Shown here one piece after another: positions 39,087 through 46,963 of a stretch of DNA of 64,000 bases. Source of the DNA: a bacterium (GTDB lineage: Bacteria > Krumholzibacteriota > Krumholzibacteriia > LZORAL124-64-63); the NCBI GenBank assembly GCA_016703265.1, contig JADJCK010000004.1, positions 62,001-126,000 of the forward strand, given 5' to 3'. Below the pieces are notes generated by a model. That model did no database searches and had not been told where the DNA came from. It saw nothing but the letters and a program-made list of their open reading frames with translations. A program made the position numbers and the translations under genes. Position 1 is the stretch's first letter, and each line of letters opens with the position of its first letter.

Positions 39087-39179
39087 GATGCACCCTCCAT
39101 TTCGCAGCCCGATAGTAACCCGGCAGACATTGTTTGTCCCCGTCTATTCCCTCCTGCAGGTCCAGTCAGGCACCGCCGG

Positions 39180-39500
39180 TCAGGCCGGAGTTGCGATCTT
39201 GAGGCCGATAATGCCGACGATGATCAGGCCGAGACTTGCCAGGCGCATGGGATTGGCCGACTCACCGAACAGGACAATGCCCAGGATCGCCGTCCCGACG
39301 GCGCCGACGCCGACCCATACCGCGTAGGCCGTACCGAGCGGCAGCGACTTCATGGCGATGCCGAGCAATCCCAGGCTGATGACCATGGAAACCGCGGTGC
39401 CGACGGTCGGCCACAGGCGGGTGAAGCCGTCGGTGTACTTGAGCCCGACCGCCCAACCCATCTCGAACAGGCCCGCCACGATGAGAATGAACCACTTCAT
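39180..39500 (-). CDS. sugE: small multidrug resistance transporter, SugE/Gdx type (guanidinium exporter)
   Basis: 106 residues, four TM helices, catalytic Glu in LFEMGWAVGLKYTDGFTRLWP. The GLFEMGWAVGLKYT and KSLPLGTAYAVWVGVGAVGT motifs mark the Gdx/SugE subgroup, which exports guanidinium or quaternary ammonium by proton antiport. No guanidine riboswitch is seen upstream; the GrpB gene ends only 2 bp before it. Confidence 0.92.
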   Translation of the reverse strand: MKWFILIVAGLFEMGWAVGLKYTDGFTRLWPTVGTAVSMVISLGLLGIAMKSLPLGTAYAVWVGVGAVGTAILGIVLFGESANPMRLASLGLIIVGIIGLKIATPA

Positions 39501-39502
39501 GA

Positions 39503-40024
39503 CTATCCCTCTTCTGGTGGGGCTGTCGTGTCAAGGACACGCTTGATGAACGGCGCCTTGGCCTCGGTGTAGGCGGCCTTGTCCGAGGCGTGCAGCACGG
39601 CCAGGTGCCGCTTCAGCTCGGCGTAGGCCCGCGTGATGTCTTCGTTCGCGCGCATCGCATCGCGGAACCCGAGATGCTGCAGCCAAAGCGTGCCCCCCAG
39701 CACGACGGCGTGGATGTGCACGCGCGGCGTCACGCCTTCAGCCCTTACGAAGTACCGACGGTCGGGTATCTGCAGCTCATACTCGGGACGGTAGACGAAA
39801 CCGAGCGACGCGAGGGCCGCGACACTGGCTTGCACCTCGTCGAGTGCCGCCACGCCAAGAAGGACGTCAAGCACCGGCTTGGCGCAGAGCCCGGGAACCG
39901 CGGTGCTTCCGATGTGCTCAGGAACAATGCCGGGGTGAGTGATCGCTGATCGGAGCTCGGCCGCGACCTGCGCGTATTGCGTAGGCCACGTGTCCTGGTA
40001 CTCACTGAGATGGACTTCGGGCAT
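39503..40024 (-). CDS. GrpB family protein (UPF0157, nucleotidyltransferase fold)
   Basis: 173 residues. EHIGSTAVPGLCAKPVLDVLLGV is the GrpB signature (GS...DxD-like nucleotidyltransferase core); HLGFRDAMRAN and YTEAKAPFIKRVL complete the family pattern. Role is unclear; often adjacent to acetyltransferases or coenzyme-A enzymes. Just upstream of sugE and probably co-transcribed. Confidence 0.85.
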   Translation of the reverse strand: MPEVHLSEYQDTWPTQYAQVAAELRSAITHPGIVPEHIGSTAVPGLCAKPVLDVLLGVAALDEVQASVAALASLGFVYRPEYELQIPDRRYFVRAEGVTPRVHIHAVVLGGTLWLQHLGFRDAMRANEDITRAYAELKRHLAVLHASDKAAYTEAKAPFIKRVLDTTAPPEEG

Positions 40025-40092
40025 GTGCGCCTTCCGCGGCCGAACGATCGGGCTGACCTGCCGCGCGCGGCGCGGCCGGCGCCACGCTGGGA

Positions 40093-40749
40093 CTACGGAC
40101 AACTCCTGCCCATCTTCGACACCAGTACGCTGATGTCCGTGAGATTGATGGCGCCGTCAAATGCCAGGTCGGAGCGGAAGGCGTACGCGCCGAAGTAGTC
40201 CGCTGCAAAGTCGGCCACGTCGGCGATGTCCACGGAGAGGTCGCCGTTGATGTCCGGACTATTGACGCTCAGCAGCATTCCCGTGTTCGACAGGAGCGGT
40301 TGTGACCCCTGCCAATAGACCCGGACCAGGGACTGGCTGTGGCCTCCGGCGTGCGGAGGCGCAATCCAATCCGTGGACCCGTTCGCGCGCGTATTGAAAG
40401 TCGCCGCAAGGCCGTTCTCGCAAGCCGCGACCCCGCCATCCTGCCACCGCAGGCTCCAGGCAGTGTACGGCATGTTGGAAATGGGGAAGCCTCCACCGTC
40501 AAGCGCCCAGAGCGTGATCTTGCGATTGACCGTCTGTCCATTGATGAGCCGCGCCTCCTCGAACGAGGGGCCCGTTCCATCCGGCACGACAAGCAGGACG
40601 GGAGCCTGGGGCAGATAGGACGGAAACCAGGACGTCGACAGTACGAGATCCGGCACAGGATCGGTGCCGACCTGCGCGGTGGCATCGCAGGCTGCTGTTG
40701 CAAGCATTGTCGCCGCTATTGCTACGGCAATCTGGATTCTCGGGCGCAT
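40093..40749 (-). CDS. secreted protein with dockerin-like C-terminal EF repeats
   Basis: 218 residues, lipobox-like ATAAC then a beta region. The tail SPDINGDLSVDIADVADFAADYF ... AFDGAINLTDISVLVSKMG shows two dockerin/EF-hand-like DxNxDxxVDxxD segments, the way many FCB extracellular proteins end. The function of the N-terminal part is unknown. Confidence 0.72.
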   Translation of the reverse strand: MRPRIQIAVAIAATMLATAACDATAQVGTDPVPDLVLSTSWFPSYLPQAPVLLVVPDGTGPSFEEARLINGQTVNRKITLWALDGGGFPISNMPYTAWSLRWQDGGVAACENGLAATFNTRANGSTDWIAPPHAGGHSQSLVRVYWQGSQPLLSNTGMLLSVNSPDINGDLSVDIADVADFAADYFGAYAFRSDLAFDGAINLTDISVLVSKMGRSCP

Positions 40750-40760
40750 TGCAGTCCTCC

Positions 40761-41153
40761 CTATGCTGGAATCAATCTACGTGCGACGAGAACACGAAGG
40801 CAATTGCCGGCCGCCGCAGCGGGTGGGCGCGACCGAAGTGTCAGTTGTTCGGGCTCCAACCGAATATAGGACCCCAGCGCCAGAAGCACGACGCCCACAA
40901 GGCCCAGAACCGCGCGCAACCCGGGCGAGCCGATGCAAAGGGCCGCGCTGCCGCCCGAAGCAGTGGCCAGACGTCTGGGGACATAGGGTGGTTGCTGAAA
41001 CCACGAAACCGCGAACAGGGCCCAAGCCACGGTCGTGAAGCCTCGACCCCAGCCTGCATCGGTGAAGACAAGTGTGAGGGAGTACAAAGAGATAAGGGCG
41101 GCGCTGACGGACCATGCCAACCGATAGCCCAAGCCCTGACGAACAGTTGTCAT
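40761..41153 (-). CDS. small membrane protein, unknown function
   Basis: 130 residues from ATG 41153 with three to four hydrophobic helices (LAWSVSAALISLYSLTLVF, GLRAVLGLVGVVLLALGSYI). The frame is open to 41399 but the extra part is not protein-like. The 250-bp stretch upstream (41154-41403) holds only a terminator hairpin. Confidence 0.5.
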   Translation of the reverse strand: MTTVRQGLGYRLAWSVSAALISLYSLTLVFTDAGWGRGFTTVAWALFAVSWFQQPPYVPRRLATASGGSAALCIGSPGLRAVLGLVGVVLLALGSYIRLEPEQLTLRSRPPAAAAGNCLRVLVARRLIPA

Positions 41154-41369
41154 GTCCTCGACCTTCTTGCTGCTGTCATTCCCCGTACCGCCGGCCCTGA
41201 CGGCGGCTCCATCAAACGCTGTTCGCGCTGTGTGTCCAACGGCTCGAAAGTCGTCATGTCGCTCTTCCGAGCAGGTACCCGTGAAGTATATCCCAGAAAC
41301 GCCGATCCGGACAACTTCCCAACCGACTGCCACTTGAAGCGACAGAAGAACGCTCTTTGGCGTGGACGA

Positions 41370-41403
41370 GGGCGTGCGGCATGACGGATACCCGCACACG
41401 CCC
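41370..41403 (-). terminator. hairpin terminator after the glycosidase-like gene
   Basis: GGGCGTGCGG and CCGCACACGCCC pair across a 12-nt loop. The hairpin directly follows the stop codon at 41403. Confidence 0.5.
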
Positions 41404-42434
41404 TACGGGCCCAGACCATTAAGGTACGGCAGGATCTCCTCCGAGTAGTACGGCTCCTGCGTCCCCCAGAAGATGTAGTCGAGTCGCAGCCGTTCCGTCG
41501 CGTATCGATACAGATCCGCCACCGTTACGCGTTCCCCCGTGGCGGGGTTGGTCTCCTCGAGGTTGCCATCCTGCACGGCCACGCCGGCCGGGATCTTGGA
41601 ACCGCGTGCCGCGATCAGCGGGTAGCTGTGATGCTGCTGCCCCTTGCGGTGCGGGAGCAGATCGGGCCCGCCCACGCCCACCCCGATGCTGTCGGCCCAG
41701 GCGTAGACCGCTTGGAGGTATCCGTGATCGGTCCAGGGGAGCCACTCTCCCGGCATGAAGTTGGCATACTGGATCACAACGGAGCGCGGGAACGCCTTGC
41801 GGGCCCCGACCATGATGGCCTTGATGCCTTCGACATAGCTCTCGTAGGTGAACGCCGCGGGATGGAGCTTGCCGCTCTCGCCGAAGCCGATGGATGTCTC
41901 AGCAAGGTTGAGCCCTTCGATCCGTCCATCGACTTCCCTGCCGAGCACCTCGAGCAGCCTGATGAACCGGGCGCGCACGGCCGGATCCCAGCGTCGCGCC
42001 ACCCAGCCCTCGAAGTGCGCCCTGGACTCGTCGTCTCCTTCGTACTCGTATTTGCGCGCGACACCACCCCCGAAGGCCGGGTCCGTTTGGAGGTAGTCGG
42101 GGACCAGGATGTCCTCGGAAAACGATACGTCCTGAAGCTGCACGAAGAGCCGCTTGCCGTGCCTCTCGAGGAACGCAAGGTCGTCGAGCAGCGGTTGGAG
42201 CTCATACCGATCGCGCTCAGGCTCGAGTTCGCGCCAGGTGTACTTGAGCTGGGCCCCTGCGATGTGCTCGTTCTCGAGGAAGTCCGTCTCGGAGATGCGC
42301 TGGCGGTCGGTTCCGAAGAAGATGAAGTTCCTGGATCTCGCGGTATCGGTGACTTGATGGGCCCTGCTCCCGGAGTCAAGTAACAGCAGCAGGACCACGA
42401 CTGTTGCCACCAATGCCGTTCTCTTGCCGTTCAT
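41403..42434 (-). CDS. secreted TIM-barrel glycoside hydrolase-like protein
   Basis: 343 residues from ATG 42434, signal peptide ending SRAH. The TIM-barrel-like core carries GAQLKYTWRELEPERDRYE (glycosidase opening motif), GLNLAETSIGFGESG (likely acid/base Glu position), and DYIFWGTQEPYYSEEILPYL at the end. It fits a beta-galactosidase/GH42-like or uncharacterised glycosidase fold. The substrate is unknown. Confidence 0.68.
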   Translation of the reverse strand: MNGKRTALVATVVVLLLLLDSGSRAHQVTDTARSRNFIFFGTDRQRISETDFLENEHIAGAQLKYTWRELEPERDRYELQPLLDDLAFLERHGKRLFVQLQDVSFSEDILVPDYLQTDPAFGGGVARKYEYEGDDESRAHFEGWVARRWDPAVRARFIRLLEVLGREVDGRIEGLNLAETSIGFGESGKLHPAAFTYESYVEGIKAIMVGARKAFPRSVVIQYANFMPGEWLPWTDHGYLQAVYAWADSIGVGVGGPDLLPHRKGQQHHSYPLIAARGSKIPAGVAVQDGNLEETNPATGERVTVADLYRYATERLRLDYIFWGTQEPYYSEEILPYLNGLGP

Positions 42435-42453
42435 GTGGTGTACCACTCAATCC

Positions 42454-42515
42454 GGCTGACACCATTCCGATCAGCGGCGATGCCCACCGCAATCCGCTGC
42501 CTGCTGTTGGTAGGC
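42454..42515 (-). other. eroded attC-like palindrome (type 2)
   Basis: Aligns well with the type-2 attC at 46316-46375: shared ATCAGCGGC, CCGCT and TGCTGTTG(G/C)TAGGC blocks in the same order. The left core site is GGCTGAC, not GCCTAAC. It follows the nitrilase stop by 32 bp on the minus strand, as an attC should follow a cassette gene. A non-functional remnant is likely. Confidence 0.45.
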
Positions 42516-42547
42516 CCATTCCCGCTCACAGCCGGCATCAGCGTCTC

Positions 42548-43345
42548 CTACATCGGGTTGGTCCGGCACCGCGAGGCGAGCAGTCCTGTAGCTGCAAGGA
42601 GATCCAGGTCGGCCACGAGCAAGCCCGCTTGCCCATACGGTTGAAAGCACTGCACGGTACCGTCCGGACGCACGACGGCCGACGTGGTCCCGGAGCCCTC
42701 ACTTGCGCAGTTTACCGAAGCGACGTAGCACGTGTTTTCCGCCGCACGACACAGGAGCGCCTTTTCGTGGAACGTATTGGCCGGATCAGCGAACGTGACG
42801 GGACGATAGCTTCCAGGCCCGGCGACGTGCGCATGCGGGTGAAACACGATCTGCGCGCCTCGACGTGCAGCCCACCGCACCGTTTCCGGATATCTCCATC
42901 CTTCGTGGCAGATCACCACTCCGAATGTGAGCGGCCCGGCGGTGAAGACGCGACGTTCCGTACCGAATGCGGGATAGATGGCGTCTTCCGACGGGTCGAG
43001 CTGCACCTTGTCCTGCCAGCCCGCGATCGCGCCGTCCGGACTGATCACGCAAGCCGTGATCTGCAAACCGCGGTCCGTCACACGCTCCGTGCCCAGGATC
43101 ACCGTGATGCCGGCAACCCTGGCCGCGTTCGCGACATCGGACCACGCCCGCTCCAGAAACGCCGGATCTGGCGGTGGAGCGGTCGTACCGGGCCAGCGAT
43201 ATCCCGGGATGAAGCACTCAGGAAAGCAGACCACGAGCGCGCCTTGTCGACCCGCCTCGGCAACCGTTGATGTTGCCAACAGCACGGACTCCTGCGCTGT
43301 CGCGGGAACACGGACGTTTGCGAGCGCGATGCGAACCGTACTCAT
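42548..43345 (-). CDS. carbon-nitrogen hydrolase (nitrilase superfamily)
   Basis: 265 residues from ATG 43345. The catalytic Glu-Lys-Cys triad is visible: Glu in VVCFPECFIPGY, Lys in WQDKVQLDPSE, Cys in GVVICHEGWRYPE. It probably hydrolyses an amide or nitrile; substrate unknown. It is followed by the eroded attC at 42454-42515, so it may be an old cassette. Confidence 0.88.
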   Translation of the reverse strand: MSTVRIALANVRVPATAQESVLLATSTVAEAGRQGALVVCFPECFIPGYRWPGTTAPPPDPAFLERAWSDVANAARVAGITVILGTERVTDRGLQITACVISPDGAIAGWQDKVQLDPSEDAIYPAFGTERRVFTAGPLTFGVVICHEGWRYPETVRWAARRGAQIVFHPHAHVAGPGSYRPVTFADPANTFHEKALLCRAAENTCYVASVNCASEGSGTTSAVVRPDGTVQCFQPYGQAGLLVADLDLLAATGLLASRCRTNPM

Positions 43346-43383
43346 CGGCGTGCCAGCCCTCCCTGCCTTGGTGTGGCTTCTGC

Positions 43384-44070
43384 TTACTTTACGATCAGTT
43401 CGGTTGGCAAGTCCGCCGACGTGAACGGACCGAACAGGTTCTGTTGCCCGCTGCGCCACTCGAGTCCGCGGCCCGATCCGGCAGGCCGTTCAACCAGAAA
43501 GTACACATCTCGCGCCGCTTGCGGTACAAGCCACTCCATTTCGCTATCCAGGGCAACCGGTGGAAACTGTCCCGACCCCAGGGACACGGTCTCACCGAAA
43601 GGACCAACCGGAGGCGGGCCGGAGAACATGGCCACCCGAACTTCGCCTGGCGGCATTCCGTCAGCCGCGCGCACCATGAGGTGATGCCTCATCAATCGAT
43701 CGCGCAAGTCGATCACACCCAGGTCGATCCGGCCCGCCTGATCGACCTCCGGAAGGTCTCCAGCGTCGGCACGATAGACTTCGGCGCCTGCTGTCACCGT
43801 GACCCTGGTCACCGTCTCCCTGAAAGTGCGCGAAAAGAGTCGGTGCTCATCGAATAGCACCCACGCGAAAACAGGCTCGCCACCGCCTGGCTCTTTTGTC
43901 ACCACCACTTCAACGCCGCGGCTGCCGGCTCCAGGTGGCAACAGCAATTGTCCGACCAGTGTGTGCTCGAGCGACACTCGGCGCTGGGGGCTTACCGGCT
44001 CCCCGCTGCAGCTGCATACCGCAGCGAAGGCAAGGATCACGGCGAGGCACACAGTAGCTAGTGGCTTCAT
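43384..44070 (-). CDS. lipoprotein, unknown function
   Basis: 228 residues from ATG 44070, lipobox AAVCSC. The mature part is beta-rich (RRVSLEHTLVGQLLLPPGAGSRGVEVVVT) and ends SADLPTELIVK. No family recognised. Between the nitrilase and RidA genes. Confidence 0.6.
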   Translation of the reverse strand: MKPLATVCLAVILAFAAVCSCSGEPVSPQRRVSLEHTLVGQLLLPPGAGSRGVEVVVTKEPGGGEPVFAWVLFDEHRLFSRTFRETVTRVTVTAGAEVYRADAGDLPEVDQAGRIDLGVIDLRDRLMRHHLMVRAADGMPPGEVRVAMFSGPPPVGPFGETVSLGSGQFPPVALDSEMEWLVPQAARDVYFLVERPAGSGRGLEWRSGQQNLFGPFTSADLPTELIVK

Positions 44071-44171
44071 GGGGCGTCTCCCTGAATCCGACTGATCTGT
44101 GAGGTGCACTCGCTGGAGGGCTTCGGCCAGCCAACGTGGAGGTGACCGGTCGACACTGTTGCCGACGGCCA

Positions 44172-44555
44172 CTATGCCTGCCTGAATGCGGTGACTTCAA
44201 TCTCGATCTTCATCCGTGGATCCGCGAGTCCTGCAGAGATCATCATCGCGGCGGGCCGGACGGCTCCGAAGTACCTCTTCAGCACGGGCCAGCACTTGGA
44301 AAACTCACTGCCATCGGGCAGGACGTAGGTTGCACGCACGACGTCGTTCAGGCTTGCGCCGGCTTGTTCAAGTGCGGCGGCGATGTTCCGCAGGCACTGA
44401 TCCGTCTGCGTCTCGATGTCTTCCGATATCGTCATCGTCGCGTAGTCGAATCCGGTCGTTCCGGAGACAAAGACCCAATCTCCTTGAGCAACTGCCCTGC
44501 TGTAGCCAATCTCGCTCTCAAAGGTCGAGCCCGAACTGATGAGAACGCGCTTCAT
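44172..44555 (-). CDS. RidA family protein
   Basis: 127 residues, a complete YjgF/YER057c/UK114 fold: GYSRAVAQGDWVFVSGTTGFD, QTDQCLRNIAAALEQAGAS, and the strand PAAMMISAGLADPRMKIEIEVTAF. RidA proteins deaminate reactive enamines; the usual catalytic Arg of the R-x-x motif is replaced by Pro-Arg-Met (DPRMKIEIE), so activity is inferred only. It lies directly left of the last attC. Confidence 0.85.
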   Translation of the reverse strand: MKRVLISSGSTFESEIGYSRAVAQGDWVFVSGTTGFDYATMTISEDIETQTDQCLRNIAAALEQAGASLNDVVRATYVLPDGSEFSKCWPVLKRYFGAVRPAAMMISAGLADPRMKIEIEVTAFRQA

Positions 44556-44607
44556 GTTGACATCTCCAGGTTTCGCAGTGAAGTGGATTCGGTGCCACTG
44601 CGCTTGT

Positions 44608-44666
44608 CGCGACACATGAGTCAAGCCGCGCCGCGAAGCGGCGTCGGCTTCGACGAACTGTTGGGC
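44608..44666 (-). other. attC, type 3 (Xanthomonas-like), degenerate outer core
   Basis: On the minus strand GCCCAAC (44666-44660) opens a stem with AGCCGACGCCGC ttc GCGGCGCGGCT; the closing core site should be GTTRRRY but reads as a GTGTCG-like sequence. It encodes the C-terminus KPTPLRGAA of the cassette protein, a tail I know from cassettes with Xanthomonas-type attC. The type is unlike the rest of the array. Confidence 0.6.
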
Positions 44667-45508
44667 AGCGCTTTCGCGTCGAGCCCGCTTGCCGACGCGA
44701 CCATCAGCCCGAAGCCGAGCACGGGGCCGGCGCCGTAACCTATCAGCGGCGCTGGCGTCAGCCCCGCTACAGAGCACGCGAACAGCACCGCATAGTAGGC
44801 GGCAACCACCGACAGCCAGGTCCGCCCGCCGGACGAGTTCACCTGCAGCCCTACGACAAGAGCGACTGCACTGGCAATGACCGCAGCACCGGCAAACAGC
44901 GAATGGCCAAGCGCCAATGCGAAGACGCCCTCAACGTGCGCAACGGGCTGCAATGGGTCCGGCTGCGAGAAGGCCCAGGCTGTGGCAAGGGCAGCAAAGG
45001 CCAGGGCAACGATATACACTGGCGATCTTGATGGAGCTCTGGCGACGGCTACCGCCGAGGCGGCCAGCTGGGCAAGCGTCTGAGAGGCATCCGGCTGGGC
45101 GGCCAGCAGTACGCTTGCGCCGACGATTGCAGCGGACGCAAGATGCTGAGATCGCCCTCCCCGGGCAATCCAGACCGAACACGCAACAAGGAATGACGGC
45201 AACAGGGCGGGCGCCATGTAGAGGTCTATCGGCCCAAGCGATGCCCAGCGCTCGGGCCCTGGCGCCTCCGCGAGCAGGGGAAAGGCAATTCCGAGCAGCG
45301 TGAAGACAATAATCGGGCCGGCCGGGGAACGTGCGTGGGTACGGCGCCCCAGCCGCGCGCCCACCAACGCAAGCGCACACGCCAGGCAAATCGCGAGCAC
45401 CTGAATGAACCAGGTGCTCCCGCCTACCGCGCCGAATGAGAGGACCGCCATGCTGGCGGCGACAGCCGGTACAGCGACTAAAAGTAGTTGTGAGTGCGAC
45501 AGAGGCAT
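44621..45508 (-). CDS. multi-pass membrane protein (integron cassette)
   Basis: 295 residues, eight or so hydrophobic helices (LLLVAVPAVAASMAVLSFG ... WLSVVAAYYAVLFACSVAG ... LGFGLMVASASGL). The last residues (SSSKPTPLRGAA) are encoded by the attC. No family recognised. Start at 45508 (MPLSHSQ) or GTG 45517, right at the neighbouring attC border. Confidence 0.62.
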   Translation of the reverse strand: MPLSHSQLLLVAVPAVAASMAVLSFGAVGGSTWFIQVLAICLACALALVGARLGRRTHARSPAGPIIVFTLLGIAFPLLAEAPGPERWASLGPIDLYMAPALLPSFLVACSVWIARGGRSQHLASAAIVGASVLLAAQPDASQTLAQLAASAVAVARAPSRSPVYIVALAFAALATAWAFSQPDPLQPVAHVEGVFALALGHSLFAGAAVIASAVALVVGLQVNSSGGRTWLSVVAAYYAVLFACSVAGLTPAPLIGYGAGPVLGFGLMVASASGLDAKALPNSSSKPTPLRGAA

Positions 45509-45516
45509 CCGTGCCA

Positions 45517-45614
45517 CCTAACACTTTGCTTCAGCAGTGGGCGCGGTTGGCGCGGCGCCTGCGCCAGCAGTCGGCGTGACAGGCGGCTTCGTCTGCTGCA
45601 GGCTCTGGTTAGGC
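45517..45614 (-). other. attC (major type)
   Basis: Core sites ACCTAAC (45517-45523) and GTTAGGC (45608-45614) enclose the usual 98-bp palindrome. It contains GTGGGCGCGGTTGG in the left arm, a variant shared only with the attC at 58908. The HigA stop codon lies within its right core site. Confidence 0.88.
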
Positions 45615-45974
45615 AACACCGCGTCCGTCGCCAACGAGTGGCTTCAGCCGCCTGATCTCAGCGGCATTCGGCCCGTTCATCGCCTGCCACAGATCCCAAT
45701 CGTGCTGCAGCCCCAACCAAAAATCAGCCGACATGCCGACAACGCGCGAAAGGCGCAGCGCCGTATCAGGCGTTACGGCACGACGTCCCTTGATGATCTC
45801 ATTCAGCCGCGGATACGAGACACCAAGACGCCGCGCCAACTCGACCTGGGTCACCCCAAGCGGCTTCACAAACTCCTCGAGGAGCATCTCACCAGGATGC
45901 GTCGGCGGGCGCCTGCGCGGCAGCCGGCCAGGACCGGGCCTAGTGGTAGTCCGTGATTTCGACCTGGTAGGCAT
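45609..45974 (-). CDS. higA: HigA family antitoxin (cassette)
   Basis: 121 residues. The HTH/XRE core PPTHPGEMLLEEFVKPLGVTQVELARRLGVSYPRLNEIIKGRR is the HigA hallmark, followed by TPDTALRLSRVVGMSADFWLGLQ. It overlaps the toxin gene by 35 nt and ends with its stop inside the attC core. It should neutralise HigB and repress the promoter at 46241-46269. Confidence 0.9.
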   Translation of the reverse strand: MPTRSKSRTTTRPGPGRLPRRRPPTHPGEMLLEEFVKPLGVTQVELARRLGVSYPRLNEIIKGRRAVTPDTALRLSRVVGMSADFWLGLQHDWDLWQAMNGPNAAEIRRLKPLVGDGRGVA

Positions 45975-46233
45975 GGCCGTCCTTCCAAACGAAACAGATC
46001 CGGTACTGTTCGTTGATCCGGATACTGTGTTGTCCCACGCGGTTCCCCTTCAATCGCTCGAAGTGATTGCCGGGGGGCCCTTTCAGCTCAGCTACATCCC
46101 GCACGCGGTTGATCTGGTCGAGTTTCCTGCGCGCAACGGCCCAAAGCACCTGCGGGCAGCATCTTCGCGCGACGCCAGAGGCGATGCCATCAAAGATGTC
46201 TTCCGTGCCGGCATTGCGGAACGACTGTATCAT
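45940..46233 (-). CDS. higB: HigB family mRNA interferase toxin (cassette)
   Basis: 97 residues of the RelE/HigB fold: MIQSFRNAGTEDIFDG ... FERLKGNRVGQHSIRINEQYRICFVWKDG ... VEITDYH. Such toxins cut ribosome-bound mRNA. ATG 46233 lies 8 bp after a consensus -10, so the transcript is probably leaderless. Toxin precedes antitoxin as in other higBA operons, and such modules stabilise large cassette arrays. Confidence 0.9.
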   Translation of the reverse strand: MIQSFRNAGTEDIFDGIASGVARRCCPQVLWAVARRKLDQINRVRDVAELKGPPGNHFERLKGNRVGQHSIRINEQYRICFVWKDGHAYQVEITDYH

Positions 46234-46240
46234 GCGCCTC

Positions 46241-46269
46241 ATTATAATGGGGTCCGTTATAGCCGTCAA
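46241..46269 (-). promoter_or_regulatory. cassette-borne higBA promoter with operator
   Basis: Minus-strand TTGACG (46264-46269), 17-bp spacer, TATAAT (46241-46246). The spacer and -10 contain the near-palindrome TATAATGG-GGT-CCGTTATA (46244-46262), a likely HigA operator. The toxin ATG is 8 bp downstream. Confidence 0.75.
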
Positions 46270-46315
46270 GCGCCTGCGCCGAGGCGCGACGAGCATCCAC
46301 ACGACATGCCGAGAT

Positions 46316-46375
46316 GCCTAACTCTCAGCATCAGCGGCCGCGCGCAGCGCCGTCCGCTCCATGCTGTTGCTAGGC
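46316..46375 (-). other. attC, type 2
   Basis: A 60-bp palindrome unlike the major attC: core sites GCCTAAC (46316-46322) and GCTAGGC (46369-46375, one mismatch), stem blocks TCAGCGGCCG / CGGACGG-like. On the minus strand it can encode NSMERTALRAAADAES, a tail I recognise from other attC families. It belongs to the VOC cassette and suggests acquisition from another integron. Confidence 0.7.
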
Positions 46376-46390
46376 GGAGCCATCGAAGCA

Positions 46391-46786
46391 CTATCTGTCA
46401 TGCTGGGTGCCTGGCCGGCGTTGCGCCACGTGCCAAAGGACGCCGGAGGGGTCGACCAAGTAGGCGATCCGCAGGCCCCATGGCTGGACAGTCGGCGGCT
46501 TTGGTGCAGGTACGCCGAAACTTGCAGGCAGATCAAGTGACGACATGTGCGTCCACCACGCATCAAGGTCGTCCACCATGAGTTGCATCATGAAGTTCTC
46601 CGCCCAGTCTTTCTGGAAGTAATTCTGCAGGACGAAGCTGCTCGCCCCTATTCCGAAGATTGCCACCTCGTCATCCAGTACCTTCGTGAAGCCCAGAGCT
46701 TCATAGAAGCGCTTGGACAAGCTGAAGTCTTTTGCCGGCAGGAATGGCCGGGCCAATTCGGTGCCCTCGGGGACTGATGCACTCAT
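46391..46786 (-). CDS. VOC family protein (cassette)
   Basis: 131 residues from ATG 46786, resembling bleomycin-resistance/glyoxalase proteins: RPFLPAKDFSLSKRFYEALGFTKVLDD, DWAENFMMQLMVDDLDAWW, and RIAYLVDPSGVLWHVAQR. Such genes are frequent integron cargo; ligand unknown. Its attC is the foreign type 2. Confidence 0.85.
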   Translation of the reverse strand: MSASVPEGTELARPFLPAKDFSLSKRFYEALGFTKVLDDEVAIFGIGASSFVLQNYFQKDWAENFMMQLMVDDLDAWWTHMSSLDLPASFGVPAPKPPTVQPWGLRIAYLVDPSGVLWHVAQRRPGTQHDR

Positions 46787-46807
46787 AGATCCCTCACTCG
46801 TGTAACC

Positions 46808-46905
46808 GCCTAACACCAGCTTCAGCAGCGAAGACGGCTGGTGCGGGCCGTGCGCAAGCACGGACCGTGACAGGTGGCTTCGTCTGCTGCAAGCTCTGGT
46901 TAGGT
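46808..46905 (-). other. attC (major type)
   Basis: Core sites GCCTAAC (46808-46814) and GTTAGGT (46899-46905). Central hairpin of the GCCGTGC...GCACGGACC form. Confidence 0.9.
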
Positions 46906-46963
46906 GGATCGCAGGCCATCCGCTGGACCGTGGCGATACCTGCACCCACCCAACACCGGACAC

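Larger units (their letters stand above)
44608..45614 (-). other. integron cassette C18: membrane protein plus foreign-type attC
   Basis: Outermost recognisable cassette (gene 44621-45508). Its right border is the core site at 45517-45523 and its own attC is the degenerate type-3 palindrome at 44608-44666. The array therefore reaches at least this point. Confidence 0.6.

Noticed and set aside
38803..39093. Alternative frame overlapping the 81-residue membrane protein
   Set aside because: Arg/His-rich, no hydrophobic pattern; the membrane-protein frame (38841-39086) is more plausible.
39100..39503. Possible guanidine riboswitch upstream of sugE
   Set aside because: The sugE start is only 2 bp from the end of the GrpB gene, leaving no room, and no ACGR-type loop motif is visible.
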